DNA of 64,000 nt from Desulfofustis glycolicus DSM 9705 (GTDB lineage: Bacteria; Desulfobacterota; Desulfobulbia; Desulfobulbales; Desulfocapsaceae), in NCBI RefSeq assembly GCF_900130015.1, contig NZ_FQXS01000001.1, positions 124,001-188,000 of the forward strand, written 5' to 3'. Below the pieces are notes generated by a model. That model made no database searches, was not told the DNA's origin, and worked only from the letters and a program-made list of their open reading frames with translations. The first letter of the stretch is position 1. Each line of letters opens with the position of its first letter. The position numbers and the translations under genes were made by a program. Shown here piece by piece: positions 18,876 to 26,939 of this stretch.

Positions 18876-18899
18876 AATAAACAGACCGTTCGGTTTATT
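18876..18899. promoter_or_regulatory. Probable TetR operator
   Basis: AATAAAC and GTTTATT-like arms flank AGACCGTTCGG, giving an imperfect 24-base palindrome just upstream of the tetR start at 18864. Inner ACCGTTCGGT is itself symmetric, a common core in TetR-family operators. It would overlap the tetR promoter. Confidence 0.6.
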
Positions 18900-18962
18900 A
18901 TTACAATCGGCACGCTCTCGCCGGAGTCAAGTCTGTTTTCAACACTGTACCCCTGAAAAATC

Positions 18963-18993
18963 AAAAAAAGGAACAAGTATGCCAACCTGTTCC
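18963..18993 (-). terminator. Rho-independent terminator on the minus strand
   Basis: Read on the minus strand, GGAACAGG (18993-18986) pairs with CTTGTTCC (18977-18970) with one G-U pair, loop of eight bases, followed at once by seven T (18969-18963) and a second T-rich run. No annotated minus-strand gene lies upstream; glk starts at 19359 on the other strand. It may end a short unannotated transcript or shield the tetR promoter. Confidence 0.65.
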
Positions 18994-19358
18994 CCGAGGT
19001 GGGTTCGGAAAACCTCTTGCGAGCAATTAGCCTCAACAATCTCCTATTAACACTATATGTTATAGTATAGACCAGTTCCTGGGGAATATTGCTGGAACAC
19101 TCTCGGACATGAAGCAAGGTCTGGACAATTTCGCGTTATCTGCTAACAATCAACATACTGCCGGTGGTTATCGCGTCAGGCACCTGTACGTTTGATCATG
19201 ACATCCTTGCTATCGAGTGAGAAGAATCCTGTCGCCCTGGCGGGACCGGGAAAGCCTGCACCATCGGCTATGGAATCGCTTGCAGGAAAAACAAGGCTCG
19301 ATCAGGTCCTAGAAAGGTACGCAACAGTCTTGGGGAAAAAACACCGAGGAATAACGAT
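18994..19358. other. Gene-free region between tetR terminator and glk
   Basis: About 365 bases without a convincing protein gene. It holds a perfect palindrome, ACTATA-TGT-TATAGT, at 19052-19066 in an AT-rich patch and a GAGGT/ACCTC inverted repeat just upstream of the minus-strand terminator. These could mark a small leftward transcript (roughly 19050 to 18963). The glk promoter must also lie here; I could not assign it with confidence. Confidence 0.4.
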
Positions 19359-20318
19359 ATGAAATCGATTCTGGCCGCCGATATTGGCGGCACCAACAGC
19401 CGGTTTGCCGTTTTCCAAAAGTCCGACGGCAAACCCCTGTCCCTGCTAACCAGCCGGTGGTTGCCGACAAAAGATGCCGACTCTTTTGCAAAGCTGCTGA
19501 CACAACTGGCAGACAGCAACTTCCCGCTGACTCCGGCAACGGCCGATATAACCGTTATCGGGGTTGCCGGGCCGGTCCGGCAGGGAAGGTATTGCAACCC
19601 GCCGAATATCGACTGGGATATCGACCTCGCCCGGCCGCAGGATCGCGCCGACGCGCAGCGCGTGGAACTGATCAACGATTTTGTTGCCCAGGCCTATGCC
19701 TGCTCCTCGCCTGTTGGCCAAACCGCTCGGGTTATCATACCCGGAGAGCCGGTGAGCGGCGGCACGGTCGGCGTGCTCGGTGCCGGCACCGCACTCGGCA
19801 AGGCGATTCTGGTGCCGCAGGAGAATACTACCGCGCTGGCGCTCCCCTCCGAGGGCGGACACGCTTATTTCCCCTTTATCGGGGAACGTGAATGTGCATT
19901 TCAGCGCTTTTACCAGCAAAACAGCGGTCAGCACCACATCACCGGCAATCTGGTGGTTTCCGGACGCGGACTGCGCTATCTCCACTGGTTTCTGACGGGT
20001 GAAGATCTCTCCCCTGAGCAGGTAACGGTTCGATTTACCGGACCTTCTGAGACATTGGCCTGGGCCGCACGGTTTTATGGTCGCGTCTGTCGGGATTTTG
20101 CCCTGGAGGTTCTCGCCCAGGGCGGACTCTACATTGCCGGCGGTGTTGCGGCGAAGTCGCCAACAATCGTTACCCACGAAGAATTCCGTCGGGAATTCAC
20201 CGATTCACCGACCATGGGCCAGCTGCTATCTCGATTGCCGGTCTATCTGCTGGAAAACGAGGAAAGCGGTCTGTGGGGAGCGGCCTATCTGGGCGAACTA
20301 TCGCTTCGACACGGATAA
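19359..20318 (+). CDS. glk: Glucokinase (Glk family)
   Basis: A 319-residue cytosolic kinase of the bacterial Glk family, ATP-dependent, making glucose 6-phosphate. The ATP-binding start ILAADIGGTNSRFA, the catalytic-region INDFVAQAYA, the LGAGTALGKA phosphate loop and the sugar-site SEGGHAYFP are all present, and length matches the family. GAGGA lies upstream of the ATG at 19359. The gene stands alone; it ends 17 bases before the end of the convergent CNNM-type gene. In an anaerobe it would feed glycolysis from sugars or stored glycogen. Confidence 0.93.
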   Translation: MKSILAADIGGTNSRFAVFQKSDGKPLSLLTSRWLPTKDADSFAKLLTQLADSNFPLTPATADITVIGVAGPVRQGRYCNPPNIDWDIDLARPQDRADAQRVELINDFVAQAYACSSPVGQTARVIIPGEPVSGGTVGVLGAGTALGKAILVPQENTTALALPSEGGHAYFPFIGERECAFQRFYQQNSGQHHITGNLVVSGRGLRYLHWFLTGEDLSPEQVTVRFTGPSETLAWAARFYGRVCRDFALEVLAQGGLYIAGGVAAKSPTIVTHEEFRREFTDSPTMGQLLSRLPVYLLENEESGLWGAAYLGELSLRHG

Positions 20319-20335
20319 AACGATACATCTGCACC

Positions 20336-21520
20336 TTAACGTACAGACTCATCTACCGCGATTCCTAAGGCCTGCGCTCGTTCCTTCCACAATCGCCTGG
20401 CCAGCGTCCGCATATCCTCGACCTTATCGAGCTCATCCGTTATTTCAGCGCCGATCAGCGTCTCCACCAGATCCTCGAGCGTCACGAGCCCTTCGGTCCC
20501 TCCGTATTCATTGACGACAATGGCAATATGCTGTCGCTGTTCAAGCAGACAATCAAAGAGCATCGACAGGGGCATTGTATTCGGGACGACATGGATGTTT
20601 CGTTTCAACGTTGCAAGCGCCTCATCTCCCTGCCCTTGTGAATTTTTCAGCAGAACATCATCCCGCAGTACAAATCCGGTAATATCGTCAATATCCTCTT
20701 TAAACAGCGGGATGCGTGAAAATTGCGTGTGGGTCAAAAATTCGATTGAATCGTTGATCTGCTGACCTTCGGGAAGAGCGGAGATGACGGTGCGTGGCGT
20801 CATGATATCACCGGTAAACAATACGTTGAAGCGAAACAGATTTTGAATGATTCGAGACTCTTTCGTATTGATATGGCCCGATTGTTCGCCGATTCGAGCC
20901 ATGGCCAGCAACTCTTCCCGGCTGAAGATGTGGACGGTTTGGCCGTGTGCAATCACCTTGGTCAACCGCTCGGAGACCCAAACCAGCGGATAAAGAACGG
21001 CTATCAGTCCCCTGACAAAATAGGCCACCGGTCCGGCAAGCCGTGCCCAATAAACCGCGCCGATCGTTTTTGGAACGATCTCCGAGAAATATAGAATCAA
21101 TAGCGTCATGACCACCGAAAACAGGCCGAACCAGGCACTGCCGAAAACCACCGCAGCCTTTGCTCCGGCACCAATCGCCCCGGCAGTATGGGCAATGGTG
21201 TTGAGGGTGAGGATCGCTGCCAGCGATTGATCGACATTATCCTGTTTCAATCTCTTGAGCAGGGCGGCGCGGATGGGATGGATGCGTCTCTCACTCTCGA
21301 TATAGGACGGAGTGACGCTGAGCAACACCGCTTCGGCGATCGAACAGAGAAAAGAGACGATCAAGGCCAGGCAAATGTAAAAAACCAGTAACACGACATC
21401 TGTCGTGGCAGGCTGAACGAGTGGTAACGCCGAACCATTTGCCGTGCCGGCATAAGCGGGCACGATAATGCAGGAAGATATGGCAGTGAACATCAGTACT
21501 GGAAGAGCCCGGTTTTTCAC
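20336..21520 (-). CDS. CNNM/CorC-type membrane protein with CBS pair
   Basis: A 394-residue protein. After an N-terminal hydrophobic segment resembling a signal peptide (to about residue 25, ending AYA), a DUF21 transmembrane domain (about 38-200; LCSIAEAVLLSV and IVPKTIGAVYW) is followed by a CBS pair (about 222-350; GDIMTPRTVI start). Such proteins export magnesium or related divalent cations. The C-terminal CorC_HlyC domain of many homologues is missing or cut short. The start is a GTG at 21520 with AAGGAG eight bases upstream. Convergent with glk. Confidence 0.88.
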   Translation of the reverse strand: MKNRALPVLMFTAISSCIIVPAYAGTANGSALPLVQPATTDVVLLVFYICLALIVSFLCSIAEAVLLSVTPSYIESERRIHPIRAALLKRLKQDNVDQSLAAILTLNTIAHTAGAIGAGAKAAVVFGSAWFGLFSVVMTLLILYFSEIVPKTIGAVYWARLAGPVAYFVRGLIAVLYPLVWVSERLTKVIAHGQTVHIFSREELLAMARIGEQSGHINTKESRIIQNLFRFNVLFTGDIMTPRTVISALPEGQQINDSIEFLTHTQFSRIPLFKEDIDDITGFVLRDDVLLKNSQGQGDEALATLKRNIHVVPNTMPLSMLFDCLLEQRQHIAIVVNEYGGTEGLVTLEDLVETLIGAEITDELDKVEDMRTLARRLWKERAQALGIAVDESVR

Positions 21521-21993
21521 GTGAAAAACTCCTTTTCAAAAGTCATACGAGTATAGGGCACTCTCCTGACAGGATCACGAATCGCCCTCTCACCCGCCAG
21601 TTACAGTCAGTGGGCTTTGCAAACGACTAACCCTGCAGGAGATCGAGCCAGGATAGGGCATGTCCAATCAAGCGCGGAATCCGGCGGTGATTTTATGGCC
21701 AGTATGATATTCACCCACGGCGCTTCTCAGCCAATGAAACGCATATCCGGCGAAGATGCAATCAAGATAGACGGGAGGACCGAAACGAGAAACGCTGATG
21801 CACCGGGTTTGCTCCCGGTACATCAGCGTTATGTGAATATTTGAGTTATTGAAACGATACTGGAAAGCTATGGCTTTCTATACCCCAAACCCTGAACGTT
21901 CAAAGACTGATCACCCTCAAATAGGCAAGTCGGCCTGAATAAGTACCCGGAGAGATACTGTTCCACCGGTTTCCATTCCTTTGTCACTTGGTG
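21521..21993. other. Gene-free stretch with one strong hairpin
   Basis: About 470 bases; small frames here lack ribosome sites and family likeness. The only clear element is the inverted repeat at 21791-21830. The promoter of the CNNM-type gene should lie close to 21540-21620. Confidence 0.45.
21791..21830 (-). terminator. Strong hairpin, probable terminator
   Basis: AACGCTGATGCACCGGG and CCCGGTACATCAGCGTT form a 17-base-pair stem with one mismatch and a 6-base loop (TTTGCT). It lies about 165 bases after the stop of the small membrane protein gene at 21994-22365. On the minus strand it is followed by TTTCTCGTTT, a weak U-rich tail, so it could end that transcript, and the T-rich end of the stem could serve the other direction too. 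Confidence 0.55.
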
Positions 21994-22365
21994 TTACGCA
22001 GCCTTGCGATAGGAAGGGCCAGGCTTGTTGGCCGGAGTAGTGGGCTGAAAATCGCCGATAACCACCTGGCCGCGTTTCTGCTCGACGTCATACACTGCAA
22101 GGCGGTCTTTTATCTTCAAAACTTTGAAAAAAACAACGGTTGCGGCCATCATGACAGCAGCCCCGACGAGATCAATCATGGAAACGGGGTGCAGAAACAG
22201 GCCGATGAAGCCGAACGTGAAAAGACCGGTCAACAACAGGCTTAGGGAAACCTCCATGAACTCATGTCGTTTTAAAAAGGTTTGATTCGGATTACGATAC
22301 TGCAACAAGGTAAGAAAAAGCAAGACCACGGCACCGCAAAGCATAGCAGAACTCAAGAGAAACAT
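21994..22365 (-). CDS. Small three-helix membrane protein, unknown
   Basis: A 123-residue protein not assigned to a family. Three hydrophobic segments (about 2-22, 38-60 and 65-84) are followed by a polar, basic tail (VLKIKDRLAVYDVEQKRGQ onward). GGAGG sits six bases before the ATG at 22365; a GTG four codons earlier overlaps that ribosome site. It is preceded by an unusual leader made of four hairpins (22385-22473) and a good sigma-70-like promoter (22487-22517), so it is likely a monocistronic, RNA-regulated gene. Function cannot be inferred beyond a membrane location. Confidence 0.7.
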   Translation of the reverse strand: MFLLSSAMLCGAVVLLFLTLLQYRNPNQTFLKRHEFMEVSLSLLLTGLFTFGFIGLFLHPVSMIDLVGAAVMMAATVVFFKVLKIKDRLAVYDVEQKRGQVVIGDFQPTTPANKPGPSYRKAA

Positions 22366-22384
22366 AACACCCTCCACTTCCTGT

Positions 22385-22473
22385 GAGCGGACGTCCCGCT
22401 CGAAGACCGAAAGGGTCGGCTCACCCAGCTATGGGGGTGGTTAAGGCTAGCGCCGCGCCATACTTCCCATGGC
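22385..22473 (-). ncRNA. Hairpin-rich 5' leader, candidate cis-regulatory RNA
   Basis: In transcript order on the minus strand: GCCAT/ATGGC (22473-22469 with 22461-22457), CACCC/GGGTG (22439-22435 with 22426-22422), GACC/GGTC (22417-22414 with 22408-22405) and GAGCGG/CCGCTC (22401-22396 with 22390-22385). The last stem ends a few bases before the GGAGG of the downstream gene, so its folding could control ribosome access. I do not recognise the fold as a known riboswitch class. Confidence 0.5.
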
Positions 22474-22486
22474 ACATTACAAGAAG

Positions 22487-22517
22487 ATTATATACCACAT
22501 AAGGAAGATTTCGTCAA
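22487..22517 (-). promoter_or_regulatory. Sigma-70-type promoter for the small membrane gene
   Basis: On the minus strand TTGACG (22517-22512) is followed by TATATA (22494-22489) at 17-base spacing, or TATAAT (22492-22487) at 19. Initiation would fall near 22480, just before the first leader hairpin, giving an untranslated leader of about 115 bases. Confidence 0.6.
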
Positions 22518-22787
22518 TCAGCACAATCTTCTTTCAGAACCATAACATCCAAGAATAAGCGTAAAAATGAGTGACTCTCCCGATGGATCACGTTGCGAGA
22601 AACAACCCGGAAGAAGCTGCCAGACAATTATGGATTGCCGCTTTCCTGAGGAAGCCCATCCCAGCGTCCCGATCGTCTCTTTGTGCTGGTCGCCAAACGG
22701 TTATATATTCGTCCAGGAGAGAGATAGATGGGCGCAGCAGTCAGCAAGCCTTTGTGCAGCAACGATCTGGGGCGCCGACCCTGGAAA

Positions 22788-23873
22788 TCAATCATGAACA
22801 GAAGGTATGCTGTTGGCCAATCTTTCCGCCAACTCAAGCAATTCTGAATAGTTCTCAAGCCCACGCAGAAAACGCTTTGGAATGTGTGACAACCCGACCT
22901 GGGCACCGACCAGGCTTCCCGTCAAAATTGCTCTCGCCTGGTTTTGACCGCCGCCATTGATGGCATGAAGAACAGCGGACTCAAAATCGTTGTGGAACCG
23001 AGCCGCAAGGTAATATGCTGCCGGTAATTGATGATAAATGGCACACGGCATACCGTAGACTATCGAAACTTTCCAGGCCGGCTCTATCCGGATATCGGCA
23101 TCACGTGCTGCTGCAGCCATATAAGACGGTGTCAGCAATGCGTCCGGCGAGGCAAACCGGCCTGCTCTCGGCGGATCGGGGGAACCCTGTTTGGGTGGCT
23201 GAAGGTTGTCACTGGTGACGGCGTGGAACGGTAAATTTCCATTTTTCACCAGTTCCATTAACTCGGTCGACAATGAGGCGTCAAACGGGCGTCCCCGGAC
23301 AAGCGCACTCAGTACCGCCCCGAAGGCTACCGTCATTGAAAGGACCGTGTCGTCCGTTTGGGTTAGCACGGTGTTACTGACAATAGCTGCGGCCAGGTCT
23401 GAAGGGCGGGTTGCATAGCGTACTGCAATGGCCAGCGTACGTTCGATGGCTTCGGTGGTATCTGCGTTGCTGCCGGTATCCTGCCAGTCTATCCCGTGAA
23501 TGGTCCTCTGCCGCCAGATTTCTCGTATCGATTGGCTGGTATACCCTCCGGGACCGCTCATCGGCGTGCCGTCCAGCTTCGGGAAAAGCTCCTCATCCAA
23601 CCGTTTACAGAAATCGCTCTCATCATAACCACCACAATCATTCAAAGAGCGAATCATCATGGTCAGGATATACCCCGACTGGGAAAGCTGACCGGCCTTT
23701 AATCCATCATGGTATCGCCCCGGCATGGGATCGGCAAAGTCATCGATCCATTCCCCATAATCGGCTCGCAACTCGTCGAGGTCATAGTACCAATGGGGGC
23801 CGAGCCCCAAGGCATCACCGATGAATGCTCCAAGTATGGCCCCTTGCGCTCTGTCTTGGATTGTTGTTGTCAT
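22788..23873 (-). CDS. ADP-ribosylglycohydrolase homologue (J1-crystallin-like)
   Basis: A 361-residue all-helical protein. The family start AQGAILGAFIGDALG is clear. The two metal-binding signatures of active enzymes, TDDT near residue 60 and GGDTD near the C-terminus, are replaced by GQLSQSG and GGGQNQA. This places it in the J1-crystallin-like branch, in which the dinuclear magnesium site is altered, so hydrolysis of ADP-ribosyl-arginine or -serine cannot be assumed. An internal QTDDTVLS might supply alternative acids. It follows wrbA by 22 bases on the same strand and is likely co-transcribed with it. Confidence 0.85.
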   Translation of the reverse strand: MTTTIQDRAQGAILGAFIGDALGLGPHWYYDLDELRADYGEWIDDFADPMPGRYHDGLKAGQLSQSGYILTMMIRSLNDCGGYDESDFCKRLDEELFPKLDGTPMSGPGGYTSQSIREIWRQRTIHGIDWQDTGSNADTTEAIERTLAIAVRYATRPSDLAAAIVSNTVLTQTDDTVLSMTVAFGAVLSALVRGRPFDASLSTELMELVKNGNLPFHAVTSDNLQPPKQGSPDPPRAGRFASPDALLTPSYMAAAARDADIRIEPAWKVSIVYGMPCAIYHQLPAAYYLAARFHNDFESAVLHAINGGGQNQARAILTGSLVGAQVGLSHIPKRFLRGLENYSELLELAERLANSIPSVHD

Positions 23874-23895
23874 GCCATTCTGGTCGGAAAAACCG

Positions 23896-24507
23896 TCACG
23901 CGCTCAATTTTGAGGTGATCTCGGCAACATGCCTGCCTTGAAAACGTGCGCCCTCCAGTTCATTCTCACTGGGCAGTCGTTCACCTGACCCGCCGGCAAT
24001 AGTCGATGCACCATAGGGAGAACAGCCGGTAATCTCATCAATACGTGTTTGCCCCTGAAACGTATAAGGCAGCCCCACGATCACAAATCCTTGATGCAAT
24101 AGCGAGATATGAAAGGAGAGGATTGTCGACTCTTGCCCGCCGTGCTGCGTTGCAGTACTGGTGAAAACACTGCCCACCTTACCCACCAGCTTGCCCTGGG
24201 CCCAAAGCTGCCCTGTGGCATCCAGAAACTGACGCATCTGGCCACACATGTTGCCGAACCGGGTGGGCGTACCGAAAATCACGGCATCGGCTTCAGCCAA
24301 TTCCTCAACAGTGCAAATCGGTATGTGAGAAAAAGTCTTTTGGGCCTCTTGAGCCCCCATTTTTTCAAGAACTTCAGAGGGAAGGGTTTCCGGCACCCTG
24401 CGCATAACGGCTTCGGCGCCATCGACTTGCCGAACACCTTCTGCCATTGCCTCGGCCATTTGGTGGACATGTCCATAGGTAGAGTAGTATACAATTAACA
24501 CTTTCAT
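23896..24507 (-). CDS. wrbA: NAD(P)H:quinone oxidoreductase WrbA
   Basis: A 203-residue flavodoxin-like enzyme that reduces quinones by two electrons using FMN, avoiding semiquinones. The FMN phosphate loop [12 protein letters not shown], the [18 protein letters not shown] segment and [11 protein letters not shown] are typical of WrbA, and length fits. GGAGG lies seven bases before the ATG at 24507; the frame's upstream Met at 24522 overlaps this ribosome site. The gene leads the unit with the ADP-ribosylglycohydrolase homologue. Confidence 0.93.
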   Translation of the reverse strand: MKVLIVYYSTYGHVHQMAEAMAEGVRQVDGAEAVMRRVPETLPSEVLEKMGAQEAQKTFSHIPICTVEELAEADAVIFGTPTRFGNMCGQMRQFLDATGQLWAQGKLVGKVGSVFTSTATQHGGQESTILSFHISLLHQGFVIVGLPYTFQGQTRIDEITGCSPYGASTIAGGSGERLPSENELEGARFQGRHVAEITSKLSA

Positions 24508-24673
24508 CGCAAATACCTCCATAATTTATGGTTTTATTTCAATAACAAACGACATTTCTGGCAAAACACTAAGCATTGATTGTTAGTTATGCAATCCACC
24601 GCTGGTCATACCGGGATCAGCTTGTTTCTCTTTGTTATTGGCTGAAAAGGGGCATGGATCAGTGTTTTATCGG

Positions 24674-25642
24674 TCAACCGAGAACCGTGCTGATCAGGTA
24701 AGCCGTGTACCCCACCCAGCTGACCAGCAGCAAAGAGCCCTCGGTACGATTGATTCGCCCCGGGCCCCGAACCCCATAACCGATCGCGAACAGAGATACG
24801 GTGAGCGCGGCCATAAACAGCATGTCCCGGTTAAAAACCTCCGGTTCGACGGCCATCGGGTGGATCATTCCGGCGATTCCGACAACCGCCATGGTGTTGA
24901 ACAGATTCGAGCCGAGAACGTTACCCAACGCAATGTCGTGCTCTCCTTTACGGGTGGCGATAACCGACGAGGCCAGTTCAGGCAAAGAAGTGCCGACGGC
25001 GATGATCGTCAAGCCGATGATCAGATCGCTGACCCCGAATCCATGTGCGATCTCAACCGCTCCCCAAACCAGGATACGTGAACTGACAATCAACAGCACC
25101 AACCCCACCACCAGCCAGAAAATTGCCCGCCTCACCGGCATGGCTCGGACAGCCAGCTCCCGTGCCATTTCGTCACCGAGGGAATCGGGCTGTTTCTGCA
25201 TCCCCTGCCGGATTGTCCAGGCCATCAACCCGCCAAACACGGCAAACAGTACCCCGGCATCAATCCGGGTAACGTTACCATCCCAGATCTGCCATGCCGC
25301 CAGAACTGTCACCAGCGTGAGAATGGGCAGCTCCTTACGCAGTACCTGCGAGTGCACGGCGATGGGACTGATAAGCGCCGTGAGTCCCAGGATCAGGCCG
25401 ATGTTGGCAATGTTCGAACCGTAAGCGTTACCAAGGGCGATACCCGGATTACCCTGCGAAGCAGCCAATGCTGAAACCACCATCTCCGGTGCCGAGGTAC
25501 CGAAACCGACAATCACCATGCCGATCAAGAGCGGCGGCATGCCAAAGTGACGAGCGGTGGAAGCGGATCCCTCCACAAAACGGCCGGCACTCCAGACCAG
25601 GAGTGCTAGACCGAATAACACTGCGATGAATGGTACTGTCAT
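24674..25642 (-). CDS. Calcium/sodium antiporter (CaCA family, YrbG-like)
   Basis: A 322-residue inner-membrane exchanger with about ten helices in two inverted halves. The paired alpha-repeats are GFGTSAPEMVVS with ALGNAYGSNIANI in the first half and VGTSLPELASSV with ALGNVLGSNLFNT in the second; their Glu and Asn residues form the ion sites in the family. It swaps cytosolic Ca2+ for Na+ or H+. The start at 25642 has a GGGA-type ribosome site. It is separated from wrbA by 166 bases. Confidence 0.92.
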   Translation of the reverse strand: MTVPFIAVLFGLALLVWSAGRFVEGSASTARHFGMPPLLIGMVIVGFGTSAPEMVVSALAASQGNPGIALGNAYGSNIANIGLILGLTALISPIAVHSQVLRKELPILTLVTVLAAWQIWDGNVTRIDAGVLFAVFGGLMAWTIRQGMQKQPDSLGDEMARELAVRAMPVRRAIFWLVVGLVLLIVSSRILVWGAVEIAHGFGVSDLIIGLTIIAVGTSLPELASSVIATRKGEHDIALGNVLGSNLFNTMAVVGIAGMIHPMAVEPEVFNRDMLFMAALTVSLFAIGYGVRGPGRINRTEGSLLLVSWVGYTAYLISTVLG

Positions 25643-26059
25643 GAATCAATCCCTTCCAGGTATAGAGGTGCCGCGTCAGAAATAAGACTGTTCACTTTAG
25701 TAATCACAGTAGCCATTGCTTGCAAACCAACCTGAAAATTCTACGGTAGCCGGCAACCCGGTCACTCCCTAAAGCTCGAGTTTGCTGCAAGGCAAAAATT
25801 TCGAACCACCAAAAACCGGTTAACCGTGCCAGCGGTTCCTCGGAAATCAGGCTGACCATGGGCGGCATTCATTGCACCCGCTGCGGGCGCATCTGCATAC
25901 GCACCGCAGGTGTCCGCCAATCTTTTGTGATTGCCGTCTCCGCCGGATTCCGTCCACGCCATATCCGGCCTAATCCACCATTTGGCCGCCAGCAAAAGAT
26001 TTTCCATAGCCCTATCCTTTCACTTGTGAATACTTATATTATAAGTTAAAAATATAAGC
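25643..26059. other. Gene-free region before the toxin-antitoxin pair
   Basis: About 415 bases. A minus-strand frame of 81 codons at 25762-26007 has no recognisable family or good ribosome site and I do not call it. The right part is strongly AT-rich and holds the operator-like palindrome before the toxin gene. Confidence 0.4.
26032..26046. promoter_or_regulatory. Operator-like palindrome upstream of toxin gene
   Basis: ACTTATA-T-TATAAGT, perfect around one central base, 13 bases before the toxin ATG. Type II antitoxins with a helix-turn-helix usually bind such sites to repress their own operon. A partial copy, ATATAAG, follows at 26052. Confidence 0.5.
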
Positions 26060-26314
26060 ATGAAGCAGATCGAATGGAAAAATAAAGCCCTCCGGCAACT
26101 TCAAAAAATCAACAAAAAACAAGACCTTACCGATATCTATGAAGCTGTCGGCAAACTGGCTCTATTTCCCGATTACGACGACATTAAATTTATCGTGAAT
26201 TCGGATAGCCTCTACCGTTTACGAGTGAAAAAATGGAGAGTGATTTTCTCCAGCCGGCTTGAAATCATCACTATAGAAGAGGCTAAAAGGCGAAATGAGC
26301 GCACATACAGATAA
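26060..26314 (+). CDS. RelE/ParE-type toxin
   Basis: An 84-residue basic protein of the RelE/ParE superfamily: the N-terminal helix with KNKALRQLQKINKKQ, the central strand DIKFIVNSDSLYRLRVKKWRVIF and the C-terminal basic end IEEAKRRNERTYR fit family secondary structure. RelE members cut mRNA in the ribosome; ParE members hit gyrase. Which applies is not clear. The toxin precedes the antitoxin, and they overlap by 20 bases. No Shine-Dalgarno sequence is visible, which would keep toxin synthesis low. Composition is AT-rich against the neighbours, suggesting transfer. Confidence 0.82.
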   Translation: MKQIEWKNKALRQLQKINKKQDLTDIYEAVGKLALFPDYDDIKFIVNSDSLYRLRVKKWRVIFSSRLEIITIEEAKRRNERTYR

Positions 26315-26633
26315 GGTTCAGATCATCAAACAGAACGGCGTCCCGGCCTTTGCCGTCATCCCCTATGCGGACTACCTGGTCCTAACCGGTCAGGGCGGCG
26401 CCGGCGAAGCGACAATTCCTCACGAAGTTGTCGGTTTGGCCATCAAGAACGGCTGGAATCTGGTGAAAGCCTGGCGTAAGTACTTGAGCATCAGCCAGAA
26501 GGAGCTTGCCGCTAGGGCCGGAGTGAGCCAGCCCGCCCTCTCACAGATGGAGAACAGCGACAACCCGCGCAGCGCCACTCTTGAAAAACTGGCCGAAGCG
26601 CTGGGAGTGAGCGTTTATCAACTGACGGATTGA
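26295..26633 (+). CDS. XRE-type HTH antitoxin
   Basis: A 112-residue protein. The N-terminal half (KVQIIKQNGVPAFAVIPYADYLVL) resembles the toxin-binding part of Phd/HTH antitoxins; the C-terminal half carries an XRE helix-turn-helix (SQKELAARAGVSQPALSQME, about 67-90). It should neutralise the upstream toxin and repress the operon through the palindrome at 26032. Its TGA stop at 26631-26633 coincides with the first bases of the proposed prophage end, so the C-terminus may have been reset by the insertion; the remaining sequence nevertheless ends where such proteins commonly end (VYQLTD). Confidence 0.85.
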   Translation: MSAHTDKVQIIKQNGVPAFAVIPYADYLVLTGQGGAGEATIPHEVVGLAIKNGWNLVKAWRKYLSISQKELAARAGVSQPALSQMENSDNPRSATLEKLAEALGVSVYQLTD

Positions 26634-26691
26634 AGCGGAATTCGGCAAAAAGTGATGGCGCTTTTCTCCCGACAAGCTTCGAGATCCTTAA

Positions 26692-26728
26692 CCGACGTTT
26701 TTCCGACACTTACCCGACGCCTTGTCGG
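26692..26728. repeat. CCGAC iteron array at the prophage right end
   Basis: CCGAC[GA] recurs at 26692, 26703 and 26714, exactly 11 bases apart, and an inverted GTCGG lies at 26724-26728. A further CCGACA is at 26669. Spacing near one DNA turn places the copies on one helix face, as for transposase or repressor sites at phage ends. Confidence 0.55.
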
Positions 26729-26733
26729 TTTTT

Positions 26734-26786
26734 GGTGAACTTTTGGGTGAACTTTCTGGTGAATTTTAAGTGAGCTTTTCGGTGCT
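26734..26786. repeat. GGTGAA iteron array at the prophage right end
   Basis: Five direct copies of a 12-base unit, GGTGAACTTTT-like, begin at 26734, 26746, 26758, 26769 and 26781 (spacing 12, 12, 11, 12), decaying toward the interior (AGTGAG, then GGTGCT). It sits beside the CCGAC array, in the 306 noncoding bases between the antitoxin and methylase genes. MuA binds three sites at each phage end; these may be the equivalents. Confidence 0.55.
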
Positions 26787-26939
26787 GTAGCGCGGCACGT
26801 GATCTCAGAATTTTTAGCAAATAATCTAAGAAATTTCTTTTTCGAGGTTGGCAACTCAAAGCGGGAGTTTTTGCCACCACAGCCAGCTCCATCTCAGCCG
26901 GTCTTGCACCTCACTCTCCACCCGTTTAAAAACTCGTTT

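Noticed and set aside
25762-26007. Minus-strand frame of 81 codons beside the toxin gene
   Set aside because: No ribosome site, no family likeness and mixed composition; it overlaps the AT-rich control region of the toxin-antitoxin pair.
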